NCBI RefSeq assembly: GCF_019740315.1
Contig: NZ_JAHXZR010000001.1
Coordinates: forward strand, 124,001 to 188,000
Direction: 5' to 3'
Length of the DNA: 64,000 bases
Source of the DNA: Oceanobacter mangrovi
Lineage (GTDB): Bacteria > Pseudomonadota > Gammaproteobacteria > Pseudomonadales > Oceanobacteraceae
Shown here piece after piece: positions 37,676 to 47,062 of the stretch. The notes below the pieces were generated by a model. The model was not told where the DNA came from. It worked only from the letters and a program-made list of their open reading frames with translations, and did no database searches. Every line of letters begins with the position of its first letter. Position 1 is the first letter of the stretch. The position numbers and the translations under genes were made by a program.

Positions 37676-37804
37676 TCAGCGAATTGTATTCTCGGAAGCC
37701 AGTGATGTTGATGGTCTTGGATTCTCGTTGACTGTCATGCCGGTAATCGCGGCACCCAAAATAACAATCAAACTAACAAAGACCAGTAAATCCGGCTTTT
37801 TCAT
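37676..37804 (-). CDS. Possible small membrane protein (42 residues)
   Basis: A short frame begins ATG at 37804 and ends TGA at 37676-37678. It encodes MKKPDLLVFVSLIVILGAA, a lysine start and a hydrophobic helix, followed by a short polar tail rich in Ser/Pro/Asn. GGAG lies about 11 bases upstream of the ATG. The charge-then-helix layout is typical of real single-pass small proteins, but there is no homologue I can name. Convergent with ygfA. Confidence 0.5.
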   Translation of the reverse strand: MKKPDLLVFVSLIVILGAAITGMTVNENPRPSTSLASENTIR

Positions 37805-38170
37805 TCTAAAAGTGACTCCAGCTAGGCTCTACTCTTGCTTTCGTGGCTCATAGCCAACGAGGCTTATTGTGTACTCAGCCTGAGCAAGTTTTCTGCCATC
37901 CTGATCACAATTCGTGACAGCTGGATTAAACCTTGCCAATCGCACCAAAGCGGGACGAAAACAGCCGCGTATACGCCTCAATTGAGACCACTAAACCGCA
38001 ACTTCGATCCATCGTCTCACAGAGAAGCCAGACAAATATCTGACGCAGGCCAGATTAAATATCCTAACCCATTGCTACAAGTGCAATTTCGGGTCACAGA
38101 TCAATAAATATGGAGGTCTGCGCGCTGCTTTGGTGCCGATTTAAAGTTCTTTACATAGCACCATTCTGAA
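37805..38170. other. AT-rich stretch with no recognisable gene
   Basis: This region is richer in A/T than its flanks. A 90-codon frame at 37835-38107 has no ribosome site and an atypical composition, and is not called. It probably holds the promoter of the small protein and the 3' end of the hydrolase transcript. Confidence 0.3.
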
Positions 38171-39160
38171 TCACTTCTCTGAAGAAGCAGGCGCCAATAT
38201 GGTCGTCAGGCGTTTGGCCAGATGTTGATACAGACGCTGGCGCTTGACCGGTTCTTCATTGACCAAATGATGATGGCCGCCTTCCAGCATCATGACTTCC
38301 AGGTCTCTGAACAGGGATTGATAACACGGCAGATTGTGTTGCCAGTCGACGGTTTCATCAGCGCTGCCCTGCACCAGCAAAACCGGAAATGCCATCGGTG
38401 GCTGGCGTTCAATCCAGCCGATCCAGCGTTTCAGAGCCGTTACCCAACGGACGCTCAGATATCTAGCCTGCAATGGATCCATGGTCGCCAGAAAGCGGGA
38501 AAATTCCGGGTTATTACCATTGAGAGAAAAATGCCGCTTCAGTCGTTTCAGAAACGGATGCGCCACCGTGTGTAGCCAGCGGCCGGTACTCCAGCCACGC
38601 GGCCTCAGCAGTGGCGCCAATAACCAGACATCCTTCACCGGACAGCTGTTCGCCTGAGGACGGTCATGCAGCAACCAGGTCGCCAGTGTCGCACCACCAG
38701 TACTTTGCCCGACAACGATCCAGGGCAATTCAGGAAGTTGCTGCTGGCCGTGTTCGAACAGCTGTACGAAGACCTTGCGGTAGGTATCAAAATCATCAAT
38801 CGAAGCCTGCTCACCGGATGACAGGCCATGGCCAGGCAAATCAAACGCCAGCACATTCAGGCGCTGCTGCAGGGCAAAGTCGATCAGACTGCCATACAGC
38901 CCGACGTGATCGTAATAGCCATGCACCATTAACAGGTTGCCTCTGGCACCCTCAACGCGCCACTGCTGAACCGCCAGTTGATAGCCTTCAACATCCAGTC
39001 GATACATCTGATGCTGCCGCCCGGCTGTGATTTCTGGCAAGCGATAAAATCGGCGATATTCTGCCAGCAAGCTGGCTGAATCGGCGGTCACCGGATCAGC
39101 CAATGCCAGCAGACTGTTTTTGAGTGAAGTGGCCATCCAGCCAACAGAAGAATCAGACAC
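38171..39160 (-). CDS. Alpha/beta hydrolase, lysophospholipase/monoacylglycerol-lipase type
   Basis: 329 residues with no clear signal peptide. The fold's triad is visible: nucleophile in VVGQSTGGATL near residue 150, Asp in VQGSADETVDW, and His in LEGGHHHLVNE. The oxyanion stretch LLMVHGYYDHVGLYG and FDLPGHGLSSG match serine aminopeptidase S33/PldB-like hydrolases that act on monoglycerides or lysophospholipids. It is separated from neighbours by long gaps and is probably single. Confidence 0.85.
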   Translation of the reverse strand: MSDSSVGWMATSLKNSLLALADPVTADSASLLAEYRRFYRLPEITAGRQHQMYRLDVEGYQLAVQQWRVEGARGNLLMVHGYYDHVGLYGSLIDFALQQRLNVLAFDLPGHGLSSGEQASIDDFDTYRKVFVQLFEHGQQQLPELPWIVVGQSTGGATLATWLLHDRPQANSCPVKDVWLLAPLLRPRGWSTGRWLHTVAHPFLKRLKRHFSLNGNNPEFSRFLATMDPLQARYLSVRWVTALKRWIGWIERQPPMAFPVLLVQGSADETVDWQHNLPCYQSLFRDLEVMMLEGGHHHLVNEEPVKRQRLYQHLAKRLTTILAPASSEK

Positions 39161-39501
39161 CAGCCAACATCCAGAATCAGGGGGACGAAATAATTGTGCG
39201 GCCGGGCCGCGGTGAACTCAACCTGAATGCAGCAGCAAAGCCGCACAGGAATGGCTCTGATATAGATCGTAAAATTCAAATCTGGTTTCTTCACCAAGAT
39301 CGAACACTTGATAGAATTCGGCGGTCAGAGACCAAATTCGTTATATCAGTATTCCGCTTTACATAATTCAAGCCATAAAAACCCCGATTACAAAAGTTTC
39401 AAAAGCAGCGTTTAGTTTCATAACCGGCGCAAGACTTCAGCACAGCCAACAGATTGATAGACTGCCCGGCCCATAATAATCACAACCTGTCGAGCGTCTT
39501 T
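39161..39501. promoter_or_regulatory. Intergenic control region ahead of the 2-hydroxycarboxylate transporter
   Basis: The stretch is about 340 bp of AT-rich sequence between divergent genes and holds no frame worth calling. It should carry promoters for both the hydrolase and the transporter; the transporter is the likely target of the downstream CitB-type regulator. No clear operator was identified. Confidence 0.3.
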
Positions 39502-40785
39502 ATGAATACTTCCGAAGCCGTAGTCCTGCACGATCAACGCGAAGTCAAAATCGTTCTTTTGATGGCTGCGTTCGTTATCCTGATGGCGACTTTCTTTAAC
39601 CAGCTGCCAGGCGGCATGATTGGCGCTCTGGGTGCCATGGTTATTGTGGGTTTTATTCTGAATTATCTCGGTGACCGTACGCCGATCATCAACCAGTTCT
39701 TTGGCGGTGGTGCCATCGTGGTTATTTTTGGTTCGTCCTGGTTATTCCACAGCGGCCTGATCGAAGGCGGTATCGAAAAGCAGATCACGACCTTCACCAA
39801 AAGCGGTGGTTTCCTGTCGTTCTATGTCGCCAGCCTGGTCACTGGCTCAATTCTGGGAATGAGCACGGCCACGCTGAAAAAAGCGGCGCTGAAGTACATC
39901 CCGGTTATCCTTGGTGCCGTCGCTATTTCATTCCTGTTTGCCGGTGTCATCGGCCTGTTTTTCGGCAAGAACCTGTTTGAATCCCTGATGCTGATTGCCC
40001 TGCCAATCATGGGTGGCGGCATGGGTGCCGGTGCAGTGCCATTGGTCGAGATCATGTCGGGTCGCACCGGTATGGACGCAGCCAGCCTGATGTCGCAGAT
40101 GGTGCCAGCCCTGGCGATAGCCAACGCCATTGCCATTGTGGTCGCCGGTTTGCTGCACAAACTGGGACAGCTGAAACCAGAATGGACCGGTAACGGTGAC
40201 CTGATTCGTGGTGAAGCCGCGGTTGCAACCGAAGATGCCCACAAGGATCGTCTCGACGTCAACAAGCTGGGCATTGGTGCCCTGATTGCTATCAGCATGT
40301 TTTTCCTCGGCACCCTGCTGTCCAACGTGATCAGCATGCACGCTTATGCGCTGATGATTCTGTCGATTGCGCTGATCAAGGTTTCCGGCCTGATGCCTGA
40401 GCGACTGGAGCAAGCGGCCCATGCCTGGTACAGCTTTGTGGTTGGCAACCTGACTCCGGCACTGCTGGTTGGTATTGGCGTCGCCTACACCGACCTCAAC
40501 CAGATCATGGATGCACTGTCGCCAATGTATTTTGTGATGGTATTTGCCACTGTGATTGGTGCTGCACTGGGAGCCGGTATTGTTGGCCGCCTGATGGGGT
40601 TCTACCCGATTGAATCGGCTATTACCGGTGGCCTCTGCATGGCCAATATGGGCGGCACTGGCGACGTTGCCGTACTGGCTGCCAGCAAGCGCATGAAGCT
40701 GATGCCTTTCGCCCAGATTTCCTCGCGTATCGGCGGGGCCTTTATGCTGATTCTGGCCACCTTCGCAATCCAGTTGCTGGCCTGA
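39502..40785 (+). CDS. 2-hydroxycarboxylate transporter family symporter (citrate/malate type)
   Basis: 427 residues from the ATG at 39502; a longer frame adds 16 unsupported residues. About eleven hydrophobic segments. The two re-entrant GGxG loops of the 2-HCT family are seen: LPIMGGGMGAGAVPLVEI in the first half and CMANMGGTGDVAVLAAS in the second. Members import citrate, malate or lactate with sodium or protons. The sensor kinase and regulator that follow are of the CitA-CitB type, which controls such transporters. The substrate (malate versus citrate) is not decided by sequence; no citrate lyase genes are present. Confidence 0.92.
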   Translation: MNTSEAVVLHDQREVKIVLLMAAFVILMATFFNQLPGGMIGALGAMVIVGFILNYLGDRTPIINQFFGGGAIVVIFGSSWLFHSGLIEGGIEKQITTFTKSGGFLSFYVASLVTGSILGMSTATLKKAALKYIPVILGAVAISFLFAGVIGLFFGKNLFESLMLIALPIMGGGMGAGAVPLVEIMSGRTGMDAASLMSQMVPALAIANAIAIVVAGLLHKLGQLKPEWTGNGDLIRGEAAVATEDAHKDRLDVNKLGIGALIAISMFFLGTLLSNVISMHAYALMILSIALIKVSGLMPERLEQAAHAWYSFVVGNLTPALLVGIGVAYTDLNQIMDALSPMYFVMVFATVIGAALGAGIVGRLMGFYPIESAITGGLCMANMGGTGDVAVLAASKRMKLMPFAQISSRIGGAFMLILATFAIQLLA

Positions 40786-40806
40786 TTCAGCCCCTGCTGG
40801 CGCCGT

Positions 40807-40825
40807 GGGCTCTCGCTGAGAGCCC
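40807..40825 (+). terminator. Stem-loop between transporter and sensor kinase
   Basis: GGGCTCTC and GAGAGCCC form a perfect 8-bp stem with loop GCT, 22 bp past the transporter. There is no T tract, so it may reduce rather than stop readthrough. A TATACT at 40833-40838 could be a separate -10 for the kinase. Confidence 0.45.
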
Positions 40826-40869
40826 AGCTCCTCTATACTGGCTGGTATTCGCCCGTGGCCGCCAATACC

Positions 40870-42510
40870 ATGACCCTGAAATCCTATCTGACAGCCATTA
40901 TCCTGCTCACCATCACCCTGGTGATGCTGATCTCTGGCGGGTTGCTGGTGGTGGTTACCAAGCAGACCTATCTCGACGGCGTCAGTCAACGCGGTATCGA
41001 GTTGGCCCAAGTTCTGGCTAATGATCGTCAGGTGATTAATGCCATCACCGCGTCCAACGCCTTGTCCGGCAAGACATCCGACAGCAGCAAGACCAGTAAA
41101 CCGGTCTCCCTGCAGGACTACATCGAAGCCATTCGTGCAACGACCAACGCTTCCTATATTGTGGTGACCAATCGCCAGGGCATCCGCCTCAGCCATCCCA
41201 TGCCGGAACGGATCGGCCGACAATTTATCGGCGCCGACATCTGGCCAACGCTGCAACAGGGCCTGACCCGCACCACCGAAGCCACCGGCTCACTGGGCTC
41301 GGCGATTCGCAACTTCGCTCCTGTCTACGCTGCGGACTCGGCCCGCTTGCCGGCCGATATTATTGGCGCGGTCAGTATTGGTTACCTTGAACAGTCCGTG
41401 GCCGAGCTGTTGTTCAACTATTACCTTGAAGCCGTTATCTGGCTCGGGCTGGTCTACCTGTTGGCGGTCATGCTGACCCTGCTGCTGCTGAGCAAGCTCA
41501 AACGCACCTTTCTGCAATACGAACCAGAGGACATTGTTCAGCGCTTCAAGGAATACAGCCTGCTGCTTAACAGCATTCGTGAAGGCATTATCGCGATCGA
41601 CCGTGAGCACCGGATTACCGCCATTAACGATGCTGCCGGTTATTGGCTGGCACCGGAGCAAAGTCACCCGCAACTGATTGGCAAACCGCTGCAGGAGCTG
41701 TCGCAAGGCTTGTCGTTGTTATTGGTCGCCAGCCTCAGCAACCAGCACAAACATGCCATCTCACTGGGCGACCAGAGCTTTGCCGTGACCCTGTATCCGC
41801 TCAAGCGCCAGGCCGCTGGCTCCGGCTTTCTGATTGTGCTGAATCACCAGCAGGATATGTCCGAACTCGAGCACAAGCTGGCCACCACCACGGCGTACGC
41901 CCGCCAGTTACGCACCCGTACCCACGAACATATCAACAAGCTCAATGTGTTGTCCGGGCTGTTGCAAGCGGATAACACCACAGCGGCAATTGAGTACCTG
42001 CAACGCGAAAGTGACCAGCACCAGCATCTGCTTGGTGCGCTGGTCAAAAGCATTGAAAACAGTCCGGTGGCAGCCATGTTGCTGGCCAAGTACAACACCG
42101 CGCAAGAGCAGCAAATCGGTTTTGTTCTGGATGAAGACAGCCAGCTCGGCCACTACAGCCAAAGCATCAACGATGACCTGATCACTCTGTTAGGCAACCT
42201 GATCGACAATGCCTTCGACGCCGCGCTCAACAACCCTGCCTGCAAGCCGCATATCGGTGTGTTTATCAGCGACCGCACCAACTTCATCATGATAACCGTT
42301 GAAGACAGCGGCAGCGGCGTTGATGAAAAAATCGCCAACCGTATCTACGACCTTGGTGTCAGCGCCAAAAGCGCCGCCGCCGAACACGGCGTCGGCCTCT
42401 ATTTGGTGAGCCGTGTCGTCCATAGCTACAATGGCAGCATCGACTGGGAGCGTGGTGACAACACCACGGTCTTCAGCGTGTATCTGGACAAGCACGAGCT
42501 ACCGCTATGA
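40870..42510 (+). CDS. Sensor histidine kinase, CitA/DcuS type
   Basis: 546 residues from the ATG at 40870 (a GTG at 40855 is the alternative). TM1 at about residues 8-30, a periplasmic sCACHE/PAS ligand-binding domain to about residue 180, TM2 near LGLVYLLAVMLTLLLL, a cytoplasmic PAS domain, then the SpoOB-type phospho-acceptor helix RTHEHINKLNVLSGLLQ and the ATPase boxes NLIDNAFDAAL and HGVGLYLVSRV. This class senses citrate or C4-dicarboxylates in the periplasm. It overlaps the response-regulator gene by ATGA, and follows the transporter that it presumably controls. Confidence 0.93.
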   Translation: MTLKSYLTAIILLTITLVMLISGGLLVVVTKQTYLDGVSQRGIELAQVLANDRQVINAITASNALSGKTSDSSKTSKPVSLQDYIEAIRATTNASYIVVTNRQGIRLSHPMPERIGRQFIGADIWPTLQQGLTRTTEATGSLGSAIRNFAPVYAADSARLPADIIGAVSIGYLEQSVAELLFNYYLEAVIWLGLVYLLAVMLTLLLLSKLKRTFLQYEPEDIVQRFKEYSLLLNSIREGIIAIDREHRITAINDAAGYWLAPEQSHPQLIGKPLQELSQGLSLLLVASLSNQHKHAISLGDQSFAVTLYPLKRQAAGSGFLIVLNHQQDMSELEHKLATTTAYARQLRTRTHEHINKLNVLSGLLQADNTTAAIEYLQRESDQHQHLLGALVKSIENSPVAAMLLAKYNTAQEQQIGFVLDEDSQLGHYSQSINDDLITLLGNLIDNAFDAALNNPACKPHIGVFISDRTNFIMITVEDSGSGVDEKIANRIYDLGVSAKSAAAEHGVGLYLVSRVVHSYNGSIDWERGDNTTVFSVYLDKHELPL

Positions 42511-43190
42511 GCCAATATTCCGTACTGATCGTTGAAGACGACTCGCAAGCGAGCTACACCCTTGAGCAAACCATCAATCAGCATCCGCTCTTTCGGGTGG
42601 TAGCAGCGGCTGAATCCGTCACCGAAGCGCAGCAATTGCTGAGCCTTCAACCGGATCTGGTGTTTCTCGATATCAGCCTGCCGGATGGCAGTGGCATGAC
42701 TTTTTTGCGTGAGATTCGCCAGCTCGATTTGAATACAGCCGTGATTATCACGACCGCCGAACGGGATTCTGCCACCGTCGCCCAGGCCATCCAGTTTGGC
42801 GTCAATGACTATCTGGTCAAGCCGCTGCGACTGTCGCGGGTACATCAGGCCCTCGATGATCTGGCCGATTTCAGGTCACAGCTGGGCTCCGCCAGTCAGG
42901 TTGACCAGCTGCAAATTGATGAATTGATGCGCAAAAACAGGTCACAGGAGAAGCAGCGCAGCACTCCCAAAGGCATCGACGCCAACACCTTGCAACGCCT
43001 GATCGACGATATCCAGCAACGCCGTGCACCATTTTCAGCCCAGGAAATCGGTGATCAGCTGGAACTCAGCCGCATTACCGCCCGCCGTTATCTGGAATAT
43101 CTGGAACAGCAAGGCATGGTCAGAATGACGCTGGACTACAATACCGGCGGCCGACCGAAGCAGCTTTATCATCTAACACCATCGAACTGA
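42507..43190 (+). CDS. Response regulator, CitB/DcuR type
   Basis: 227 residues. Receiver domain at 1-120 with the phospho-accepting Asp in VFLDISLPDGSGM, the acidic pair in VEDDSQ and the Lys in YLVKPLRLSRV. A linker leads to a C-terminal winged-helix-like DNA-binding region (FSAQEIGDQLELSRITARRY). Partner of the preceding kinase, likely activator of the 2-HCT transporter gene. Confidence 0.93.
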   Translation: MSQYSVLIVEDDSQASYTLEQTINQHPLFRVVAAAESVTEAQQLLSLQPDLVFLDISLPDGSGMTFLREIRQLDLNTAVIITTAERDSATVAQAIQFGVNDYLVKPLRLSRVHQALDDLADFRSQLGSASQVDQLQIDELMRKNRSQEKQRSTPKGIDANTLQRLIDDIQQRRAPFSAQEIGDQLELSRITARRYLEYLEQQGMVRMTLDYNTGGRPKQLYHLTPSN

Positions 43191-43220
43191 ACAGGACCGG
43201 AATTACCACCTAGTGCCGCT

Positions 43221-43241
43221 GGCAAGGCATGCCTTGTCCCT
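43221..43241. repeat. Copy of the GGCAAGGCATGCCTTG dispersed palindrome
   Basis: GGCAAGGCATGCCTTGTCCC differs by one base from the copy at 6775; it also keeps the following CCTACG. It lies between the response regulator and the glnA relic. Confidence 0.8.
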
Positions 43242-43257
43242 ACGAAAAATCCAAAGA

Positions 43258-43308
43258 TTACAGAGAGTAGACCATCTCGAACTCTACTGGGCCAGAGCTG
43301 CTGTGTTC
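43258..43308 (-). pseudogene. Relic of a second glnA 3' end
   Basis: Read on the minus strand this encodes EHSSSGPVEFEMVYSL plus TAA, clearly related to the authentic GlnA end [15 protein letters not shown] at 43393. Nucleotide identity is high: GATTACAGAGAGTAG and TCGAACTCTACTGGG are shared exactly. Similarity stops at both sides. The relic lies 85 bp downstream of the real glnA stop, beyond the glnA terminator, on the same strand. It is the remnant of a tandem duplicated or replaced glnA; one codon insertion and several substitutions show it is not a recent copy. Confidence 0.85.
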
Positions 43309-43342
43309 CTGGAACACACAACCCGGTTAAAGCCAGAGCAAT

Positions 43343-43368
43343 AAAAAAGGACGCCGAAGCGTCCTTTT
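43343..43368 (-). terminator. glnA intrinsic terminator
   Basis: On the minus strand GGACGC-TTCG-GCGTCC forms a stem with a UUCG tetraloop followed by TTTTTT. It lies 25 bp past the glnA stop. A four-T run on the other side may also help end the response-regulator transcript. Confidence 0.9.
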
Positions 43369-43392
43369 CCATACTCTTGAGTAATCCGGAGA

Positions 43393-44799
43393 TTACAGAG
43401 AGTAGTACATGTCGAACTCTACTGGGCAAGTAGTGTGTTCCATGCGATAAACGTCTTCCATCTTCAGATCGATGTAAGCATCGATCATGTCCTGAGTGAA
43501 CACGCCACCTTCGGTCAGGAAGGCGCTATCAGCTTTCAGGCTGTCCAGAGCTTCACGCAGAGAACCACAAACCTGTGGAATCAGCGCAGCTTCTTCTGGC
43601 TCCAGATCGTACAGGTCTTTATCAGCTGCATCGCCAGGGTGGATCTTGTTCTTAACGCCGTCGATACCAGCCATCAGCATTGCTGCGAAAGCCAGGTATG
43701 GGTTGGCCATTGGATCCGGGAAGCGAGCTTCGATACGCTTGCCCTTAGGAGAAGCAACGTAAGGAATACGGATAGAAGCAGAACGGTTACGGGCAGAGTA
43801 TGCCAGCATCACTGGAGCTTCGAAGCCTGGGATCAGACGCTTGTAGCTGTTAGTGGATGGGTTGGTGAACGCGTTCAGAGCTTTAGCGTGCTTGATGATA
43901 CCGCCAATGTAGTACAGGGCAGTTTCAGACAGACCAGCATAGCCATCGCCAGCGAACTGGTTTTCGCCGTCTTTCCAGAAAGACTGGTGAACGTGCATAC
44001 CAGAACCGTTGTCACCAACGATTGGCTTAGGCATGAAGGTAGCAGTTTTGCCGTAGGCAGCAGCAACGTTGTGAACAACGTACTTCAGCATCTGCACTTC
44101 GTCAGCCTTCTTGACCAGAGTGTTGAACTTGACGCCGATTTCGTTCTGACCAGCGTTAGCCACTTCGTGGTGGTGAACTTCAACATCCAGACCGATTGCC
44201 ATCAGGGTGTTACACATGGCAGCACGGATGTCGTGGTGAGAGTCAACTGGTGGAACCGGGAAGTAACCGCCTTTAACGCGTGGACGGTGACCCAGGTTGC
44301 CACCTTCCATCACTTCTTCAGTTGCCCAGGCACCTTCTGAAGAGTTGATCTTGCTGAAAGAACCCTGCATGTCCTGACCCCAACGTACGTCGTCGAACAT
44401 GAAGAATTCTGGCTCAGGACCGAAGAAAGCAGTGTCGCCCAGACCAGTGGACTGCAGGAACGCTTCAGCACGCTTGGCAACAGAACGTGGGTCACGCTCG
44501 TAACCCTGCATGGTGCTAGGTTCGATGATGTCACAACGCAAAATCAGGGTAGCGTCTTCAGTGAACGGATCCAGGAAAGCGGTGGTGTCATCTGGCATCA
44601 GGATCATGTCAGACTCGTTAATGCCTTTCCAACCAGCGATAGAAGAACCGTCGAACATTTGTCCGGTTTCGAAGAAGTCTTCATTCACGTAAGAAGCAGG
44701 AATGGTAACGTGCTGTTCTTTACCCTTGGTGTCAGTGAAGCGCAGGTCAACCCACTTCACATCATTTTCTTTGATCAGGTTCAGAGTGTTCTCTGACAT
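43393..44799 (-). CDS. glnA: Glutamine synthetase type I
   Basis: 468 residues, the standard GSI-beta size. It makes glutamine from glutamate, ammonia and ATP as a dodecamer. Motifs: [17 protein letters not shown] near residue 50, [23 protein letters not shown], and the adenylylation-site segment [13 protein letters not shown] with LYDLEPEEA following later (Tyr near residue 397 in KDLYDL). Codon use is that of a highly expressed gene. A sigma-54/NtrC-like control region lies upstream and a strong terminator downstream. The 3' end has a decayed duplicate at 43258. Confidence 0.98.
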   Translation of the reverse strand: MSENTLNLIKENDVKWVDLRFTDTKGKEQHVTIPASYVNEDFFETGQMFDGSSIAGWKGINESDMILMPDDTTAFLDPFTEDATLILRCDIIEPSTMQGYERDPRSVAKRAEAFLQSTGLGDTAFFGPEPEFFMFDDVRWGQDMQGSFSKINSSEGAWATEEVMEGGNLGHRPRVKGGYFPVPPVDSHHDIRAAMCNTLMAIGLDVEVHHHEVANAGQNEIGVKFNTLVKKADEVQMLKYVVHNVAAAYGKTATFMPKPIVGDNGSGMHVHQSFWKDGENQFAGDGYAGLSETALYYIGGIIKHAKALNAFTNPSTNSYKRLIPGFEAPVMLAYSARNRSASIRIPYVASPKGKRIEARFPDPMANPYLAFAAMLMAGIDGVKNKIHPGDAADKDLYDLEPEEAALIPQVCGSLREALDSLKADSAFLTEGGVFTQDMIDAYIDLKMEDVYRMEHTTCPVEFDMYYSL

Positions 44800-44951
44800 T
44801 GTATTTTCTCCAGATGCAGGTTCAATTCCGATAAATGGGGTCCTACCCCGGCTTACCTTGCCCGAAAAGGGAGCAAGAGCTGTGCCAGCAGTGCACCGCC
44901 TTGCAGCCTAGGAAAATCAAGCTATAAAAGCGGCCCCAATCATCAATTTGC

Positions 44952-44995
44952 ACAATAATAGTGCCAGATCGCTAAAAAGGCGCCATATTAGTGCG
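44952..44995 (-). promoter_or_regulatory. Candidate sigma-54 promoter and NtrC-like site for glnA
   Basis: On the minus strand TGGCAC (44966-44961), five bases, then TTGT (44955-44952) has the -24/-12 spacing of sigma-54 promoters, with TTGT in place of TTGC. Just upstream, the 17-bp GGCGCCATATTAGTGCG (44979-44995) matches the NtrC palindrome pattern at roughly 11 of 17 positions. The leader to glnA would be about 140 nt. NtrC control of glnA is known in gammaproteobacteria; its presence here is inferred. Confidence 0.45.
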
Positions 44996-45132
44996 TCAAT
45001 TCCTTGCTATCCGACTACCGTTAGGCAGCGTGCCCATTATAGGTTCAAGTGCTTCATTTCAGGAATGGGCCAGCACAAAAATAGCGCCGACAGGTATGCC
45101 AAATTGACATCCCCCATTCACGATACTTCAGG

Positions 45133-45138
45133 TATAAT
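45133..45138 (+). promoter_or_regulatory. -10 element of typA promoter
   Basis: A perfect TATAAT lies 40 bp before the typA start. A perfect TTGACA at 45104-45109 is 23 bp upstream, longer than the usual 17, so the exact -35 is uncertain. The gap from glnA to typA (44800-45178) has no gene. Confidence 0.55.
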
Positions 45139-45178
45139 CGCCCGCCAATTTGTACAAACTTTAACCAAGGCATTCAGT

Positions 45179-46993
45179 GTGATCGACAATCTCAGAAACA
45201 TCGCCATCATTGCCCACGTTGACCATGGTAAAACTACCCTGGTCGACAAGCTGCTGGAACAGTCCGGTACGCTTGAGCGCAACCAGGGTGGCGAGCGAGT
45301 CATGGACTCGAACGACCAGGAAAAAGAACGTGGTATTACCATTCTGGCGAAAAACACCGCCATCAAATGGAACGACTACCGTATCAACATCGTCGACACC
45401 CCTGGACACGCTGACTTCGGTGGCGAAGTTGAACGTGTAATGTCCATGGTTGACTCGGTTTGTCTGTTGGTTGATGCGGTTGATGGCCCAATGCCACAAA
45501 CCCGTTTCGTAACCCAGAAAGCCTTTGAGCGCGGCCTGCGTCCGATCGTTGTTATCAACAAGATCGACCGTCCGGGTGCTCGTCCAGACTGGGTAATGGA
45601 CGAAATTTTCGACCTGTTCGACCGCCTTGGTGCCACTGAAGAACAGCTCGACTTCCCGGTTGTTTACGCTTCTGCCCTGAACGGTATTGCCGGTCTGGAT
45701 CCTGAAGCCATGGCTGACGACATGTCACCGCTGTTCCAGATGATCGTTGATCACGTTCAGCCACCAGCCGTTGAGCTGGACGGCCCGTTCCAGATGCAGG
45801 TTTCGGCACTGGACTACGACAGCTTCGTTGGTGTTATCGGTGTTGGCCGTATCACCCGCGGCAAGCTGAAGCCAGGTACTGATATCCAGCTGATCGACCT
45901 CGAAGGCAAGATTCGCAAGGGTCGTATCCAGCAGGTTAAGGGCTTCCACGGCCTCAACCGTGTGGATGTAGAAGAAGCGACTGCTGGTGACATCGTTTGT
46001 ATCTCCGGTGTTGACGGCCTGAACATCTCTGACACCCTGTGTGCTGTTGGTAATGTTGAAGCCCTGCCACCACTGTCTGTGGATGAGCCAACCGTTTCCA
46101 TGACCTTCCAGGTCAACGACTCGCCATTCGCTGGTAAGGAAGGCAAGTACGTTACTTCCCGCAACATCAAGGACCGTCTGGATCAGGAACTGATCCACAA
46201 CGTGGCCCTGCGTGTTGAGCCAGGTGACAGCCCTGAGAAATTCAAGGTTTCCGGTCGTGGTGAACTGCACTTGTCTGTGCTGATCGAGACCATGCGTCGC
46301 GAAGGCTTCGAAATGGCCATCGGCAAGCCTGAAGTTGTTCAGCGTGAAATCGACGGCGTGCTGCAAGAACCTTACGAGCAGGTGGTGATCGACGTTGAAG
46401 AAGAGCACCAGGGTTCCATCATGGAAGAGATGGGTAACCGTCGCGCCGAGATGACCAACATGGTACCGGATGGCAAAGGCCGTGTACGTCTGGAGTTTAT
46501 CGCTCCTGCACGTGGTCTGATCGGCTTCCGTGGCCTGTTCCTGACCCTGACTTCCGGTTCCGGCATCCTGACCAACGTGTTCGACCACTACGGTCCAATC
46601 CAGACCAGCCTGGGCGCAACCCGCCACAACGGCGTACTGGTTTCCATGGTGGCTGGCAAGGCACTGGGCTACGCCCTGTTCACCCTGCAGGAACGTGGTC
46701 GTCTGTTTATCGGTCCTCAGACTGAAGTGTACGAAGGCATGATCGTCGGTCTGCACAGCCGCGACAACGACCTGGTGGTAAACCCAACCAAGGCCAAGCA
46801 GCTGACCAACGTACGTGCTTCCGGTACTGACGAAGCGATCGTACTGACTCCGCCAGTACGTCACACGCTGGAACAGGCACTGGAATTCATCGAAGACGAC
46901 GAACTGGTGGAAGTAACACCTACCAGCATCCGTCTGCGCAAGAAACTGCTGACTGAAAACGAGCGTAAGCGTTCCAAGCCGAAAAAGGCCTGA
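45179..46993 (+). CDS. typA: Ribosome-associated GTPase TypA/BipA
   Basis: 604 residues from GTG 45179, with AAGG upstream; the family N-terminus is [20 protein letters not shown] and the longer frame to 44948 has no support. G motifs: AHVDHGKTT (G1), RGITILAKN (switch I), [13 protein letters not shown] (G3), [10 protein letters not shown] (G4). Domains II, III, V and the BipA C-terminal domain follow, the last binding the ribosome. It aids 50S assembly and growth under cold or stress. Opposite to glnA, as in E. coli glnA-typA. Confidence 0.98.
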   Translation: MIDNLRNIAIIAHVDHGKTTLVDKLLEQSGTLERNQGGERVMDSNDQEKERGITILAKNTAIKWNDYRINIVDTPGHADFGGEVERVMSMVDSVCLLVDAVDGPMPQTRFVTQKAFERGLRPIVVINKIDRPGARPDWVMDEIFDLFDRLGATEEQLDFPVVYASALNGIAGLDPEAMADDMSPLFQMIVDHVQPPAVELDGPFQMQVSALDYDSFVGVIGVGRITRGKLKPGTDIQLIDLEGKIRKGRIQQVKGFHGLNRVDVEEATAGDIVCISGVDGLNISDTLCAVGNVEALPPLSVDEPTVSMTFQVNDSPFAGKEGKYVTSRNIKDRLDQELIHNVALRVEPGDSPEKFKVSGRGELHLSVLIETMRREGFEMAIGKPEVVQREIDGVLQEPYEQVVIDVEEEHQGSIMEEMGNRRAEMTNMVPDGKGRVRLEFIAPARGLIGFRGLFLTLTSGSGILTNVFDHYGPIQTSLGATRHNGVLVSMVAGKALGYALFTLQERGRLFIGPQTEVYEGMIVGLHSRDNDLVVNPTKAKQLTNVRASGTDEAIVLTPPVRHTLEQALEFIEDDELVEVTPTSIRLRKKLLTENERKRSKPKKA

Positions 46994-47018
46994 TCGCCCC
47001 ACGCTGTTGGATGACTGA

Positions 47019-47047
47019 AAAAGCCCGGTAATAACCGGGCTTTTTTG
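47019..47047. terminator. typA intrinsic terminator, bidirectional
   Basis: GCCCGGT-AATA-ACCGGGC (47023-47040) followed by TTTTTTG, and preceded by AAAA, ends typA and the convergent phytase-like gene. Confidence 0.93.
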
Positions 47048-47062
47048 TGTCCAGACTCCAGC

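Noticed and set aside
37835-38107. 90-codon frame in the gap after ygfA
   Set aside because: No ribosome site, no hydrophobic or domain pattern, composition of AT-rich spacer.
39928-41256. 442-codon open frame antisense to the transporter and kinase genes
   Set aside because: It covers two well-supported genes on the other strand and is Gln/His/Gly-rich with no motif.
43169-43429. 86-codon frame covering the glnA relic and terminator
   Set aside because: Out of frame with both the relic and glnA, and crosses the terminator hairpin.
44948-45178. Upstream extension of the typA frame
   Set aside because: The TATAAT at 45133 and the conserved TypA N-terminus place the start at GTG 45179; the extension has no family similarity.
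45725-47002. 425-codon open frame antisense to typA
   Set aside because: It is a long shadow frame within a highly expressed conserved gene; composition is His/Gln-rich as in other antisense frames here.
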